A DNA stretch of 64,000 bases from Neodontobutis hainanensis (taxonomy: Eukaryota; Chordata; Actinopteri; Gobiiformes; Odontobutidae): the NCBI GenBank assembly GCA_024349245.1, contig JALDNG010000488.1:115001-179000 (forward strand), in the 5' to 3' direction. The notes beneath the pieces were generated by a model. It did no database searches. It was not told the origin of the DNA and saw nothing but the letters and a program-made list of their open reading frames with translations. This document shows, one piece after another, positions 45,259-58,578 of this stretch; the first letter of the stretch is position 1, and each line of letters opens with the position of its first letter. The translations under genes and the position numbers were made by a program.

Positions 45259-47098
45259 TCTACAGTCTGTTCAACTGCACATCTACAGTCTGTTCTATTA
45301 GACATCTACAGTCTCTACTACTGCACTTCTAAAGTCTGTTCTAATGCACATCTACAGTCTGTTCTAATGCAAGTGTATAGTCTGTACTACTGCTCATCTA
45401 CAGTCTGTTCTAGTGCAGGTCTACAGTCTGTTCTAATAAATGTCTATAGTCTGTTCTTCTGCACATCTAGTCTGTACTACTGCACTACAGTCTTTTCTAA
45501 TGCTCGTCTACAGTCTCTTTACTGTACCTCTACAATCTGTTCTAAAGCATGTCTAGAGTGTTTTCTAATACTCATATAGAGTCTGTTCTAATGTCTACAG
45601 TCTGTACTACTGCATCTCTACAGTCTTTTCTTCTGCACATTTCTTCTGCACATTGTCAGTCAGTTCTACTGGACGTTTATAGTCTGTTCTAATGCTCATC
45701 TACAGTCAGTTCTAAAGCCAGTTTACAGTCTGTACTACTGCTCTACTGCAGTCTCTTCCACTGCACGTCTAAAGTCTGTTTTACTGCACATCTACAGTCT
45801 GTTCTAATGTACATCTACTGTCTGTTCTAATGCAAGTCTAGAGTCAGTACTACTGCTCATCTACAGTCTGTTCTACTGCATGTCTACAGTCTGTTTTACT
45901 GCACATCTATAGTCTGTTCTAATGCACATCTACATTCTATTCTAATGCAAGTCTACAGTCTGTACTACTGCTCGTTTACAGTCTGTACTACTGCACCTCT
46001 ACAGTCTTTTCTAATACTCATAATCAGTCAGTTCTAATGGTCGTCTATATTCTGTTTAAATACTCGTCCACAGTCTGTTCTAATGCAGTCTGTACTACTG
46101 CACATCTATAGTCTGTTCAATTGCTAGAAAACAGTCTGTTCTAATGCCCCATAACAGTCTTTACTACTCCACCTCTACAGTTTGTTCTACTTCTCCTCTA
46201 CAGTCTGTTCTACTGCAGATCTACAGTCTGTTCTAATGCCAGTCTAGAGTCTGTACGACTGCTGCTCTGCAGTCTGTTCTACTGCAAGTCTACATTCTGT
46301 TCTACTGCATATCTACAGTCTGTTTTAATGCAGATCTACAGTCTGTTCAACTGCAAGTCTACAGTCTGTTCTACTGCTCGTCTGTCGATTCTACTGCACG
46401 ACTATAGTCTGTTTTAAAAAAGGTCTACAGTCTCTTCTAATTTATATCTACTGTCTGTTCTAATGCACATCTACAGTCTATTCTAGTGGACGTCTACAGT
46501 CTGTTCTAATATTTGTCTAGATTCTGTTCTACTGCACTTCTACTGTCTGTTCTAATAATTGTCAACATTCTGTACTACTGCACCTTTACAGTTTCTTCTA
46601 CTGCACATCTAAAGTCTGTTCTACTGCATGTCTACAGGCTCTTCTAAACCAGTTTACAGTCTGTACTACTGCTCTACTGCAATCTATTCTACTGCACGTC
46701 TACAGTCTGTTTTACTGCACATCTACAATCTGTTCTAATTGTCAGTCTGTTATACTGGACGTTTACAGTCTGTTCTAAAGCTCATCTACAGTCTGTTCTT
46801 AAGCCAATCTAGAGTCTGTACTACCGCTGCTCTGAAGTCTGTTCAAATGCATGTCTACAGTCTGTTTAACTGCACCTATTTAGTCTGTTCTATTGCGTCT
46901 ACAGTCTGTTCTACTGCTCTACAGTCTGTTCTAAAGAATGTCTACAGTCTATTCTAATACTCATGTACAGTCTGTTCTAATGCTTGTGTAAAGTCTCAAC
47001 TACTGCACCTCTACGATCTATTCTTCTGCACATCGTCAGTTAGTGTTCTACTGCACATCTACAGTCTTTTCTAATGGACATCTACAGTCTGTTCTAAT
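45259..47098 (+). repeat. 23-bp satellite, block 3 (plus orientation)
   Basis: The orientation is plus again, opposite to the array left of the minisatellite. 46,140-47,098 is the paralogue of 7,680-7,865 plus 11,926-12,886. It is uninterrupted at TTAA (46,325-46,328), where the other copy holds piggyBac. Confidence 0.94.
47091..47098. other. hAT 8-bp target-site duplication, left
   Basis: GTTCTAAT, identical to 47,558-47,565. This octamer is part of the standard satellite monomer. Confidence 0.88.
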
Positions 47099-47557
47099 CA
47101 GAGTATGTGAGCGGTGCGGAGTGGGAGCGGAGCTGTGTGATTTTGCCTGGTGCGAGGAGCGGATTTTTAAATGTTGGAGCGTTGTGATTTTCTCCCGCTC
47201 CGAAATGCTCCACTATTGCTCAATTAGCAATCACGAGCCAGGAGTCCAAGGACCAAACCACTGTCAGAAGACGGAGGGGTTTGGGGCTGTTCAGTCTTCA
47301 AAATTCCAATAAAGTATGGATGTTCTTCTCTTAGTACTGCGTATTCATTTTACACTACATGCATCTTCTGATCAGACACTGGTGTTATTAAAAAAATAAA
47401 AACCTTGCAGCGAAAACGGAGTGAGACGTATAAGGACGGAGCGGGGGAGGGAGCGAGGAGCCGAAAATTGAACACCCAGAGCGGAGCTTGAGCGGAGTGA
47501 TTATAAGATACTTTGAGCGTTGAGCGCAAATTGTTGTCGCTCCGCTCACATACCCTG
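47099..47557. mobile_element. Non-autonomous hAT element (MITE), 459 bp
   Basis: The left end reads CAGAGTATGTGAGCGG and the reverse complement of the right end CAGGGTATGTGAGCGG, a terminal inverted repeat with one mismatch, starting CAG as hAT elements do. Subterminal regions carry repeated GGAGCGGAGC-type motifs. An exact 8-bp duplication flanks it, which defines hAT rather than piggyBac or Tc1. It has no transposase, so it must have been moved by an enzyme encoded elsewhere. A paralogous empty site exists at 12,879-12,886. Confidence 0.92.
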
Positions 47558-50500
47558 GTTCTAATGCACGTCCATCGCCTGTTCTAATGCTCGTCCACAA
47601 TTTGTTCTAAGGCAGGTCTTTAGTCTGTACTACTGCACATCTACAGTCTCTTCTACTGGACATCTACAGTATGTTCTAATGCTCGTCTACAGTCTGTTCT
47701 ATTGTACGTCTACAGTCTATTCAACTGCACGTCTAGAGTCTGTTCAATTGCATCTCAACAATCTGTTCTAATGCCAGTTTACAGTCTGTACCTCTGCTCT
47801 ACTGCAGTCTGTTCTACTGCCCATCTACAGTCTGTTTTACTGCACATCTACAGTCTGTTCTAATGCACATCTACAGTCTGTTCTGATGCAAGTCAACAGT
47901 CTGTACCACTGCTCATCTACAGTTTGTTGTACTGCACGTCTACAGTCTGTTCTGATAAATGTCTACAGTCTGTTCTACTGCACATCTACAGTCTTTACTA
48001 CTGCACTTCTAAAGTCTATTCTAAAGCTCAGCTGCGGTCTGTTCTACTGCAGGTCTACAGTCTGATCTAAAAATTGTCTACAGTCTGTTCTACTGCACAT
48101 CTACAGTCTGTTCTAACGCACGTCTACAGTCTGTTTTACTGCACATCTAAAGTCTGTTCTAATGTACATCTACTGTCTGTTCTAATTCAAGTCTACAGTC
48201 TCTACTGCTGCACTTCTAAAGTCTGTTCTAATGCACATCTACAGTCTGTTCTAATGCAAGTCTATAGTCTGTAGTACTGCTCATCTACAGTCTGTTCTAC
48301 TGCACGTCTACAGTCTGTTCTACTGCACCTCTACAGTCTGTTTTAAAGCATGTCTGCAGTGTTTTCTAATACTAATATACACTCTGTTCTAATGCTCGTC
48401 TACAGTCTGTACAACTGCACCTTTACAGTCTGTTATAATGCATGTCTACAGTGTTTTCTAATACACATATACAGTCTGTTCTAATGCTCATCTACAGTCA
48501 GTACTACTGCACCTCTAGAGTCTATTTTTTGCACCATGTCAGTCTGTTCCACTGGACGTTTACAGTCATTTCTAATGCTCGTCTACAGTCTGTTCTAAAG
48601 TAAATCTAGAGTCTGTACTACTGCTTGTTTACAGTCTGTACTATTGCACCTCTACAGTCTGTTCTAAAGCAAGTCTACAATCTATTCTAATACTCATAAG
48701 TCTAAGTCTATTCTTCTGAAGCATTGTCAGTCTCTTCTACTGCAAGTCTACAGTCTGTACTACTGCTTGTCTACAGTCTGTACTACTGCAGCTCTACAGT
48801 CTGTACTACTGCACTTTTACAGTCTGTTCTAATGCATGTCTAGAGTGTTTTCTAATACTCATTTACAGTCTGTTCTAATGCTCGTCTACAGTCTGTACTA
48901 CTGCATCTCTACAGTCTATTATTCTGCACATTGTAAGTCTGTTCTAATGGACGTTTACAGTCTGTTCTAATGCTCGTCTACAGTCAGTTTTAAAGCCAAT
49001 CTAGAGTCTGTACTACTGCTGATCTGAAGTCTGTTCAACTGCAAGTCTACAGTCTTTTCAACTGCACTTCTAAAGTCTGTTCTATTGTATGTCTACAGTC
49101 TGTTCTAATGCACATCTACAGTATTTTCTAATGCAAGTCTACAGTCTGTACTACTGCTCATTTTCAGTCTGTACTACTTCACCTCTACATTCTGTTCTAA
49201 AGCATGACTAAAGTCTGTTCTTAATAAAGGTCTACAGTCTATTCTAATGCACATCTACAGTCTCTTCTAATGCACATCTACAGTCTGTTCTACTGGACGT
49301 CTACAGTCTGTTCTAATAATTGTCTAGAGTCTGTTCTACTGCACGTCTACAGTCTGTTCTAATAATTGTCAACATTCTGTACTACTGCACCTCTACAGTC
49401 TCTTCTGCTCATCTACAGTCTATTCTAATGGTCGTCTACAGTCAGTTCTACTGCTCGTCTACAGTCAGTTATAAAGCCATTCTACAACCTGTACTACTGC
49501 TGCTCTGAAGTCTGTTCAACTGCTAGTCTACAGTCTGTTCAACTGCAACTCCATAGTCTGTTCTATTGCACGTCTATATTCTAATCTACTGCTTGTCTAC
49601 ATTCTGTTCTACTGCACAACTACAGTCTGGTCTAATGCACATCTACAGTCTGTTCTATTGCATTTCTACATTCTAATCTACTGCTCGTCTACAGTCTGTT
49701 CTACTGCACGACTACAGTATGTTTTAATAAACGTCTACAGTTTGTTCTACTGCACATCTACAGTCTAAACTACTGCACTTCTACAGTCTGTTATAATGCT
49801 CGTCTACAGTCTGTACAACTGCACCTATACAGTCTGTTCTAAAGCATGTCTTGAGTGTTTTCTAATACTCATTAACAGTCTGTTATATTGCTCATCTAAA
49901 GTCTGTACTACTGCACCTCTAGAGTCTATTCTTCTGCACATTGTCAGTCTGTTCTACTGGACGTTTACAGTCTGTTCTAATAATCGTCTACAGTCTGTTC
50001 TAAAGCCAATCTAGAGTCCGCACTACTGCTGCTCTGAAGTCTGTTCAACTGCACCTCTACATTCTGTTCTATTGAACATCTACAGTATGTTTTAATGTAC
50101 ATCTACAGTCTGTTCTACTGGACGTCTACAGTCTGTCCTAAAAAACGTCTACAGTCTATTTAACTGCACATCTACAGTTTGTACTACTGGACTTCTACAG
50201 TCTCCTCTAATGCACATCTACAGTCTGTATTACTGCTCGTCTACAGTCTGTTCTACTGCACGTCTACAGTCTGTTCTAAAAAACGTCTACAGTCTGTTCT
50301 ACTGCACATCTACAGTTTGTACTACTGGACTTCCACAGTCTGTTCTAATGCTCGTCTACAGTCTGTATTACTGCACCTCTACAGTCTGTTTTAAAGCATG
50401 TCTAGAGTGTTTTCTAATACTAATATACAGTCTGTTCTAATGCTTGTCTACAATCTGTACTACTGCTCCTGAAGAGTCTATTCTTCTGCACATTGTCAGT

Positions 50501-53500
50501 CTGTTCTACTGGACATTTACAATCTGTTCTAATGCATGTCTAGAGTGTTTTCTAATACTCATTTACAGTCTGTTCTAATGCTCGTCTACAGTCTGTACTA
50601 CTGCATCTCTACAGTCTATTATTCTGCACATTGTAAGTCTGTTCTAATGGACGTTTACAGTCTGTTCTAATGCTCGTCTACAGTCAGTTTTAAAGCCAAT
50701 CTAGAGTCTGTACTACTGCTGATCTGAAGTCTGTTCAACTGCAAGTCTACAGTCTTTTCAACTGCACTTCTAAAGTCTGTTCTATTGTATGTCTACAGTC
50801 TGTTCTAATGCACATCTACAGTATTTTCTAATGCAAGTCTACAGTCTGTACTACTGCTCATTTTCAGTCTGTACTACTTCACCTCTACATTCTGTTCTAA
50901 AGCATGACTAAAGTCTGTTCTTAATAAAGGTCTACAGTCTATTCTAATGCACATCTACAGTCTCTTCTAATGCACATCTACAGTCTGTTCTACTGGACGT
51001 CTACAGTCTGTTCTAATAATTGTCTAGAGTCTGTTCTACTGCACGTCTACCGTCTGTTCTAATAATTGTCAACATTCTGTACTACTGCACCTCTACAGTC
51101 TCTTCTGCTCATCTACAGTCTATTCTAATGGTCGTCTACAGTCAGTTCTACTGCTCGTCTACAGTCAGTTATAAAGCCATTCTACAACCTGTACTACTGC
51201 TGCTCTGAAGTCTGTTCAACTGCTAGTCTACAGTCTGTTCAACTGCAACTCCATAGTCTGTTCTATTGCACGTCTATATTCTAATCTACTGCTTGTCTAC
51301 ATTCTGTTCTACTGCACAACTACAGTCTGGTCTAATGCACATCTACAGTCTGTTCTATTGCATTTCTACATTCTAATCTACTGCTCGTCTACAGTCTGTT
51401 CTACTGCACGACTACAGTATGTTTTAATAAACGTCTACAGTTTGTTCTACTGCACATCTACAGTCTAAACTACTGCACTTCTACAGTCTGTTATAATGCT
51501 CGTCTACAGTCTGTACAACTGCACCTATACAGTCTGTTTTAAAGCATGTCTTGAGTGTTTTCTAATACTCATTAACAGTCTGTTATATTGCTCATCTAAA
51601 GTCTGTACTACTGCACCTCTAGAGTCTATTCTTCTGCACATTGTCAGTCTGTTCTACTGGACGTTTACAGTCTGTTCTAATAATCGTCTACAGTCTGTTC
51701 TAAAGCCAATCTAGAGTCCGCACTACTGCTGCTCTGAAGTCTGTTCAACTGCACCTCTACATTCTGTTCTATTGAACATCTACAGTATGTTTTAATGTAC
51801 ATCTACAGTCTGTTCTACTGACGTCTACAGTCTGTCCTAAAAACGTCTACAGTCTATTTAACTGCACATCTACAGTTTGTACTACTGGACTTCTACAGTC
51901 TCCTCTAATGCACATCTACAGTCTGTATTACTGCTCGTCTACAGTCTGTTCTACTGCACGTCTACAGTCTGTTCTAAAAAACGTCTACAGTCTGTTCTAC
52001 TGCACATCTACAGTTTGTACTACTGGACTTCCACAGTCTGTTCTAATGCTCGTCTACAGTCTGTATTACTGCACCTCTACAGTCTGTTTTAAAGCATGTC
52101 TAGAGTGTTTTCTAATACTAATATACAGTCTGTTCTAATGCTTGTCTACAATCTGTACTACTGCTCCTGAAGAGTCTATTCTTCTGCACATTGTCAGTCT
52201 GTTCTACTGGACATTTACAATCTGTTCTAATGATCGTCTACAGTCTGTTCTAAAGCCAATATAGAGTCTGTACTACTGCTGCACTGAAGTCTCTACAACT
52301 GCATGTTTACAGTCTGTTCAACTGCACCTCTACTGTCTGTTCTATTGTACGTCTACAGTCTGTTCTAATGCACATCTAGAGTCTGTTCTAATGCAAGTCT
52401 ACAGTCTGTACTACTGCTTGTCTACAGTCTGTACTACTGCAGCTCTACAGTCTGTTCTAAAGCAAGTCTACAATCTATTCTAATACTCATATACAGTCTG
52501 TTCTAATACTCGTCTACAGTCTGTACTAATGCACATCTACAGTCTGTTCAACTGCACGTCTGCAGTCTGTTTTACTGCACATCTACAGTCTGTTCTAATG
52601 CACATCTACAGTCTGTTCTAATGCAAGTCTACTGGCTCTACTACTGCTCATCTACAGTCTGTTCTACTGCAAGTCTACAGTCTGTTCTAATAAATGTCTA
52701 AAGTCTGTTCTACTGCACATCTACAGTCTGTACTACTGCACTTTTACAGTCTGTTCTAATGCATGTCTAGAGTGTTTTCTAATACTCATTTACAGTCTGT
52801 TCTAATGCTCGTCTACAGTCTGTACTACTGCATCTCTACAGTCTATTATTCTGCACATTGTAAGTCTGTTCTAATGGACGTTTACAGTCTGTTCTAAACC
52901 TCATCTACAGTCTGTTCTAAAGCCAATCTAGAGTCTGTACTACTGCTGCTCTGAAGTCTGTTCTATTGTAATTCTACAGTCTGTTCTACTACACGGCTAT
53001 AGTATGTATCAAAAAACGTCTACAGTCTCTTCTAATGCACATCTACAGTGTGTTCTACTGGACGTCTACATTTTGTTCTAATAATTGTCTAGAGTTTGTT
53101 CTACTGCACGTCTACAGTCTGTTCTAATACTTGTCAACATTCTGTACTACTACACCTATACAGTCTCTTCTACTGCACATCTACAGTATGTTCTAATGGA
53201 CATCTACAGTCTGTTCTAATGCACATCTACAGTCTGTTCAACTGCACATCTACAGTCTGTTCTAATGCAAGTCTACAGTCTGTACTACTGCTCATCTACG
53301 GTCTGTTCTACTGCATGTCTACAGTCCGTTCTAATGCTCGTCCAGAGTCTTTTCTAATGCAGTATGTACTACTGCACATCTATAGTCTGTTCTATTGCTT
53401 GAATACAGTCTGTTCTAATGCCCAATAACAGTCTTAACTACTCCACCTCTACAGTTTGTTCTACTTCTCCTCTACAGTCTTTTCTACTGCAGGTCTACAG

Positions 53501-53968
53501 TCTGTTCTAATGCCAGTCTAGAGTCTGTACGACTGCTGCTCTGCAGTCTGTTCTACTGCAAGTCTACATTCTGTTCTACTGCACATCTACAGTCTGTTCT
53601 AATGCACATCTACAGTCTATTTAACTGCAAGTATACAGTATATTCTACTGCTCGTCTACAGTCTGTTCTAATGTACGACTATAGTCTGTTTTAATAAAGG
53701 TCTACAGTCTCTTCTAATGCACATCTACAGTTAGTTCTAATGCACATCTACAGTCTGTTTTAATAATTGTCTAGAGTCTGTTTTACTGCACGTCTACTGT
53801 CTGTTATATTAATTGTCAACATTCTGTACCACTGCACCTCTACAGTTTCTTCTACTGCACAACTACAGTCTGTTCTAATCTCGTCTACAGTCTGTACAAC
53901 CTACTGCAGTCTTATCTACTGCATGTCTACAGTCTGTTGAACTGCACATCTACAATCTGTTCTAATTG
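47558..53968 (+). repeat. 23-bp satellite, block 3 continued
   Basis: Begins with the second GTTCTAAT. It includes a 1.7-kb tandem duplication (48.8-52.2 kb). 53,395-53,620 again has the AATAACAGTCTTAACTACTC and ACTTCTCCTCTACAG run also found at 7.69, 15.41 and 46.15 kb. It ends in GTTCTAATTG at the telomeric repeat. Confidence 0.94.
48824..52232 (+). repeat. 1.7-kb tandem duplication within the satellite, with partial third copy
   Basis: Copy 1 begins near 48,824 and copy 2 near 50,524, matching at an offset of 1,700 bp for most of the length and 1,698 bp after two single-base deletions near 51,820-51,841. By eye only a handful of substitutions separate them, far fewer than between other repeats here. 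A partial third copy begins near 52,739 and lasts about 160 bp. Confidence 0.92.
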
Positions 53969-53984
53969 TTAGGGTTAGGGTTAG
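53969..53984 (+). repeat. Short interstitial telomeric repeat at the second head-to-head switch
   Basis: TTAGGGTTAGGGTTAG, 2.67 units of the vertebrate telomere repeat, lies exactly where plus-oriented monomers stop and minus-oriented ones start. No further TTAGGG run was noticed at the other switches. Confidence 0.88.
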
Positions 53985-56900
53985 TTGTCTAGTAGAACAG
54001 ACTGTAGCCGAGCAGTAGATTAGAATGTAGACTTGCAATAGAACAGACTATGGAGGTGCAGTTGAACAGACTGTAGAGCAGCAGAAGTACAGACTGTAGA
54101 ATGGCTTTAGAAGTGACTATACACAATCATAGAGGACCATTAGAACAGACTGTAGATGTGCAGTAGAAGAAACTGTAGAGGTGCAGTTGTACAGAATCTT
54201 GACAATTATTAGAACAGACTGTAGACGTCTAGTAGAAGAGACTGTAGATGTGCATTAGAAGAGACTGTAGACGTTTATTAAAAATGACTATAGTCGTGCA
54301 GTAGAACAGACTGTAGACGTTTAATAAAAGAGACTATAGTCGTGCAGTACAACAGAGTGTAGACGAAAAGTAGATTAGAATGCAGACTTGCAATAGAACA
54401 GACTATGGAGGTTCAGTTGAACAGACTGTAGAGCAGCAGAAGTACAGACTGTAGAATGGCTTTAGAAGTGACTATACACAATCATAGAGGACCATTAGAA
54501 CAGACTGTAGATGTGCAGTAGAAGAAACTGTAGAGGTGCAGTTGTACAGAATCTTGACAATTATTAGAACAGACTGTAGACGTCTAGTAGAAGAGACTGT
54601 AGATGTGCATTAGAAGAGACTGTAGACGTTTATTAAAAATGACTATAGTCGTGCAGTAGAACAGACTGTAGACCTCTAGTTGAACAGACTGTAGCTGTGC
54701 ATTAGAAAAAACTGTAGACATGCAGTAGAACAGACTGTAGAGGAGCAGTAGAACAAACTGTAGAGCTGGAGTAGTAAAGACTGTTATTGGGCATTAAAAC
54801 AGACTATATTCGAGCAATAGAACAGACAATAGATGTGTGGTCGTACAGATTGCATTAGAACAGACTGTGGATGAGCATTTGAACAGACTATAGACGTGCA
54901 TTAGTAGAGACTGTAGATGTGCAGTAGAAGAGACTTTAGAGGTGCAGTAGTACAGAATGTCGATAATTATTAGAAAAGACTGTAGACATGCAGTAGAACG
55001 GACTGTAGAAAATTATTAGAACAGACTGTAGACTTGCAGTAGAACAGACTTACAGTGCTTCAGAAGAATAGACTTTAGAGGTAAATTAGTACAGACTGTA
55101 GACGATTATTAGGATATACTGTATATGAATATTAGAATAGATTGTAGATATGCTTTAGAACAGACTGTAGAGGTGCAGTAGTACAGACTGTAGATGAGCA
55201 GTAGTATAGACTTTAGGCTTGCATTAGAACAGACTGTAGATGTGCTTTAGAACAGACTGTAGATGTGCAATCAAACAGACTCTAGACATGCAGTAGAACA
55301 GACTGCAGTGGAGTAGTAGTACAGACTGTAAACTGGCATTAGAACAAACTGTATAGGTGCAGTTGTACAGACTGTAGACAAGCATTAGAACAGACTGTAT
55401 ATGAGTAATAGAAAACAATCTAGACATGCTTTAGAACAAAATGAAGAGGTGCAGTAATACAGATTGTAGACGAGCATTAGAACAGACTGTAGAAGTGCAG
55501 TAGTACAGACTGTAGATGTGCAGTAGATTAGAATGTAGACTTGCAATAGAACAGACTATAGATGTGCATTAAAATAGACTGTAGATGTGCAGTAGAACAG
55601 ACTGTATATGTTTATTAAAACAGACTGTAGTCGTGCAGTAGAACAGACTGAAAACGAACAGTAGATTAGAATGTAGACTTGCAATAGAACAGACTATAGA
55701 GGTCCAGTTGAACAGATTGTAGACGTGCATTTGAACAGACTTCAGAGCAGCAGTAGTACAGACTCTAGAATGGCTTTAGAACTGATTGTAGACGAGCATT
55801 AGAACTGACTGTAGACGAGCATTAGAACAGACTGTAGAAGTGCAGTAGTACAGACTGTAGATGTGCAGTAGAACAGAATGTAGACTTGTAGTAGAACAGA
55901 CTATAGTTGTGCAGTAGTACAGACTGCATTAGAATAGACTGTGGACGAGCATTTGAACAGACTATAGACGTGCATTAGAACAGACTGTAGATGTGCAGTA
56001 GAAGAGACTGTAGAGGTGCAGTAGTACAGACTGTCGACAATTATTAGAAAAGACTGTAGACGTGCAGTAGAACGGACTGTAGACAATTATTAGAACAGAC
56101 TGTAGACTTGCAGTAGAACAGACTGACAATGCTTCAGAGGAATAGACTATAGTGGTGCAGTAGCTCAGACTGTAGACGAGCATTAGAACAGACTGTATAT
56201 GAGTATTAGAAAACACTCTAGACATGCTTTAGAACAGACTGTAGAAGTGCAGTAGTACAGACTGTAGATGAGCAGTAGTACAGACTATAGACATGGATTA
56301 GAACAGACTGTAGATCTGCATTAGACCAGACTTTAGAAGTGCAGTAGTAGAAACTGTAGATATGCAGTAGAACAGACTGTAGAAGTTTATCAGAACATAC
56401 TGTAGACGTGCAGTAGAACAGACTGTAGGTGAGCAGTAGTACAGAATGTAGACTTGCATTAGAACAGACTGTAAATGTTCAGTAGAACAGACTGACAATG
56501 TGCAGAAGAATAGACTGTAGAGGTGCAGTACTAAAGACTGTATATGTGTATTAGAAAACACTGTAGACATGCTTTAGAACAGACTCTAGAGGTGCAGTTG
56601 TACAGACTGTAGACGAGGATTAGAACAGACTGTATATGAGTATTAGAAAACACTCTAGACATGCTTTAGAACAGTATGTAGAAGTGCAGTAGTTCAGACT
56701 GTAAACGAGCATTAGAACAGACTGTAAATGAGAATTAGAAACTATTATAGAAATGCTTTAGAACAGACTTTAGAGGTGCAGTATTTCAGACGGTAGACGA
56801 GCATTAGAACAGACTGTATTTGAGTATAAGAAAACACTCTAGACATGCTTTAGAACAGACTGTATAGGTGTAGTAATACAGACTGTAGACGAGCATTAGA

Positions 56901-58578
56901 ACAGTCTGTAGAAGTGCAGTATTACAGACTGTAGATGTGCAGTAGAAGAGACTGTAGACGTTTATTAGAAGAGACTGTGGACCTGCAGTAGAACAGACCA
57001 TAGATGAGCAGTAGTAAAGACTGTAGATGTGCATTAGAACAGACTTTAGAAGTGCAGTAGTAGAGACTGTAGATGTGCAGTAGAACAGACTGTAGATATT
57101 TATTAGAAGAGACTGTAGACATGCAGTAGAACAGACTGTAGACAAGCAGTAGTACAGACTGTAGACTTGCATTAGAACAGACTGTAGATGTGCTTTAGAA
57201 CAGACTTTAGATGTGCAGTAAAACAGACTGTAGACATGCAGTAGAACAGACTGCGGTACAGCAGTAGTACAGACTGTAAAATGGCATTAGAACAGACTGT
57301 AGAGGTGCAGTTGAACAGACTGTAGACTTGCAGTTGAACAGACTTCAGAGAAGCAGTAGTACAGACTCTAGATTGGCTTTAGAACTGACTGTAGATGAGC
57401 ATTAGAAAAGACTGTAAACGTCCTGTAGAACAGACTATAGATGTGCATTAGAACAGACTGTAGACGTACAATAGAACAGACTGTAGACGAGCATTAGAAC
57501 AGACTGTAGATGTGCAATAGAAAAGACTGTAGAGGTGCAGTAGAACAGACTGTAGACGTTTTTCAGAACAGATTGTAGATGTCCAGTAGAACAGACCGTA
57601 GATTTGCAGTAGTACAGACTACAGACCTGCAATAGAGCAGACTGTGGACGAGCATTAGGCATTAGAAGAGACAATAGACGTGCATTAGAACATACTGTAG
57701 TTGTGAAGTAAAACAAATTGTAGAGATGCAGTAGTACAGAATGTCGACAATTATCAGAACAGACTATAGTAGACGTACAGTAGAACAGAATGTAGACTTG
57801 CTTTAGAACAGACTGTAGATGTGCATTAGAACAGACTGTAGATGTCCATTAGAACAGACTGACGATGTGCAGAAGAATAGACTGTAAAGATGCAGTAGTA
57901 CAGACTGTAGACGCACATTAGAACAGACTTTATATGAGTATTAGAAAACAATCTAGACATGCTTTAGAACAAACTGAAGAGGTGCAGTTTTTCAGACTGT
58001 AGTCGAGCATTAGAACAGACTGTAGATGTGCAGTAGAAGAGACTGTAGAGCTGCAGTAGTACAGAATGACAATTATTAGAAAAGACTATAGACGTGCAGT
58101 AGAACGGATTGTAGACAATTATTGGAACAGACTGTAGACTTGCAGTAGAACAGACTGACGATGCTGCAGATGAATAGACTTTAAAGGTGCATTACTACAG
58201 AGTGTACACAAGAAATAGAATAGACTGTATATGAGTATTAGAATAGACTGTAGACATGCTTTTAGAACAGACTGTAGAGGTGCAGTAGTACAGACTCTAG
58301 ACAAGCAGTAGTACAGACTGTAGACTTGCATTAGAACAGACTGTAGATGTGCATTAGAACAGACTGTAGACGTACAATAGAACAGACTGTAGAGGTGCAG
58401 TTCAACAGACTGTAGACGTGCAGTTGAACAGTCTTCAGAGCAGCAGTAGTACAGACTCTAGATTGGCTTTAGAACTGACTGTAGACGATCATTAAAACAG
58501 ACTGTAAACGTCCAGTAGAACAGACTGTCAATGTGCAGAAGAATAGACTCTAGAGGTGCATTAGTACAGACTGTAGAT
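53985..58578 (-). repeat. 23-bp satellite, block 4 (minus orientation)
   Basis: A minus-oriented array. 54,016-54,320 is repeated at 54,371-54,675 (355-bp offset), both with GACTATACACAATCATAG, a variant seen nowhere else here. It ends at the Rex3 tail. Confidence 0.94.

Noticed and set aside
41777..45305. Long frames of ERPEEAEAT repeats (plus) and SGLSVASAS or WPLPPLVSL repeats (minus), up to 344 residues
   Set aside because: A 27-bp unit keeps all frames open. No single frame spans the array, both strands are equally open, and the minus frames run into satellite sequence.
53969..53984. True chromosome end
   Set aside because: Only 2.67 TTAGGG units with satellite continuing on both sides; this is interstitial.
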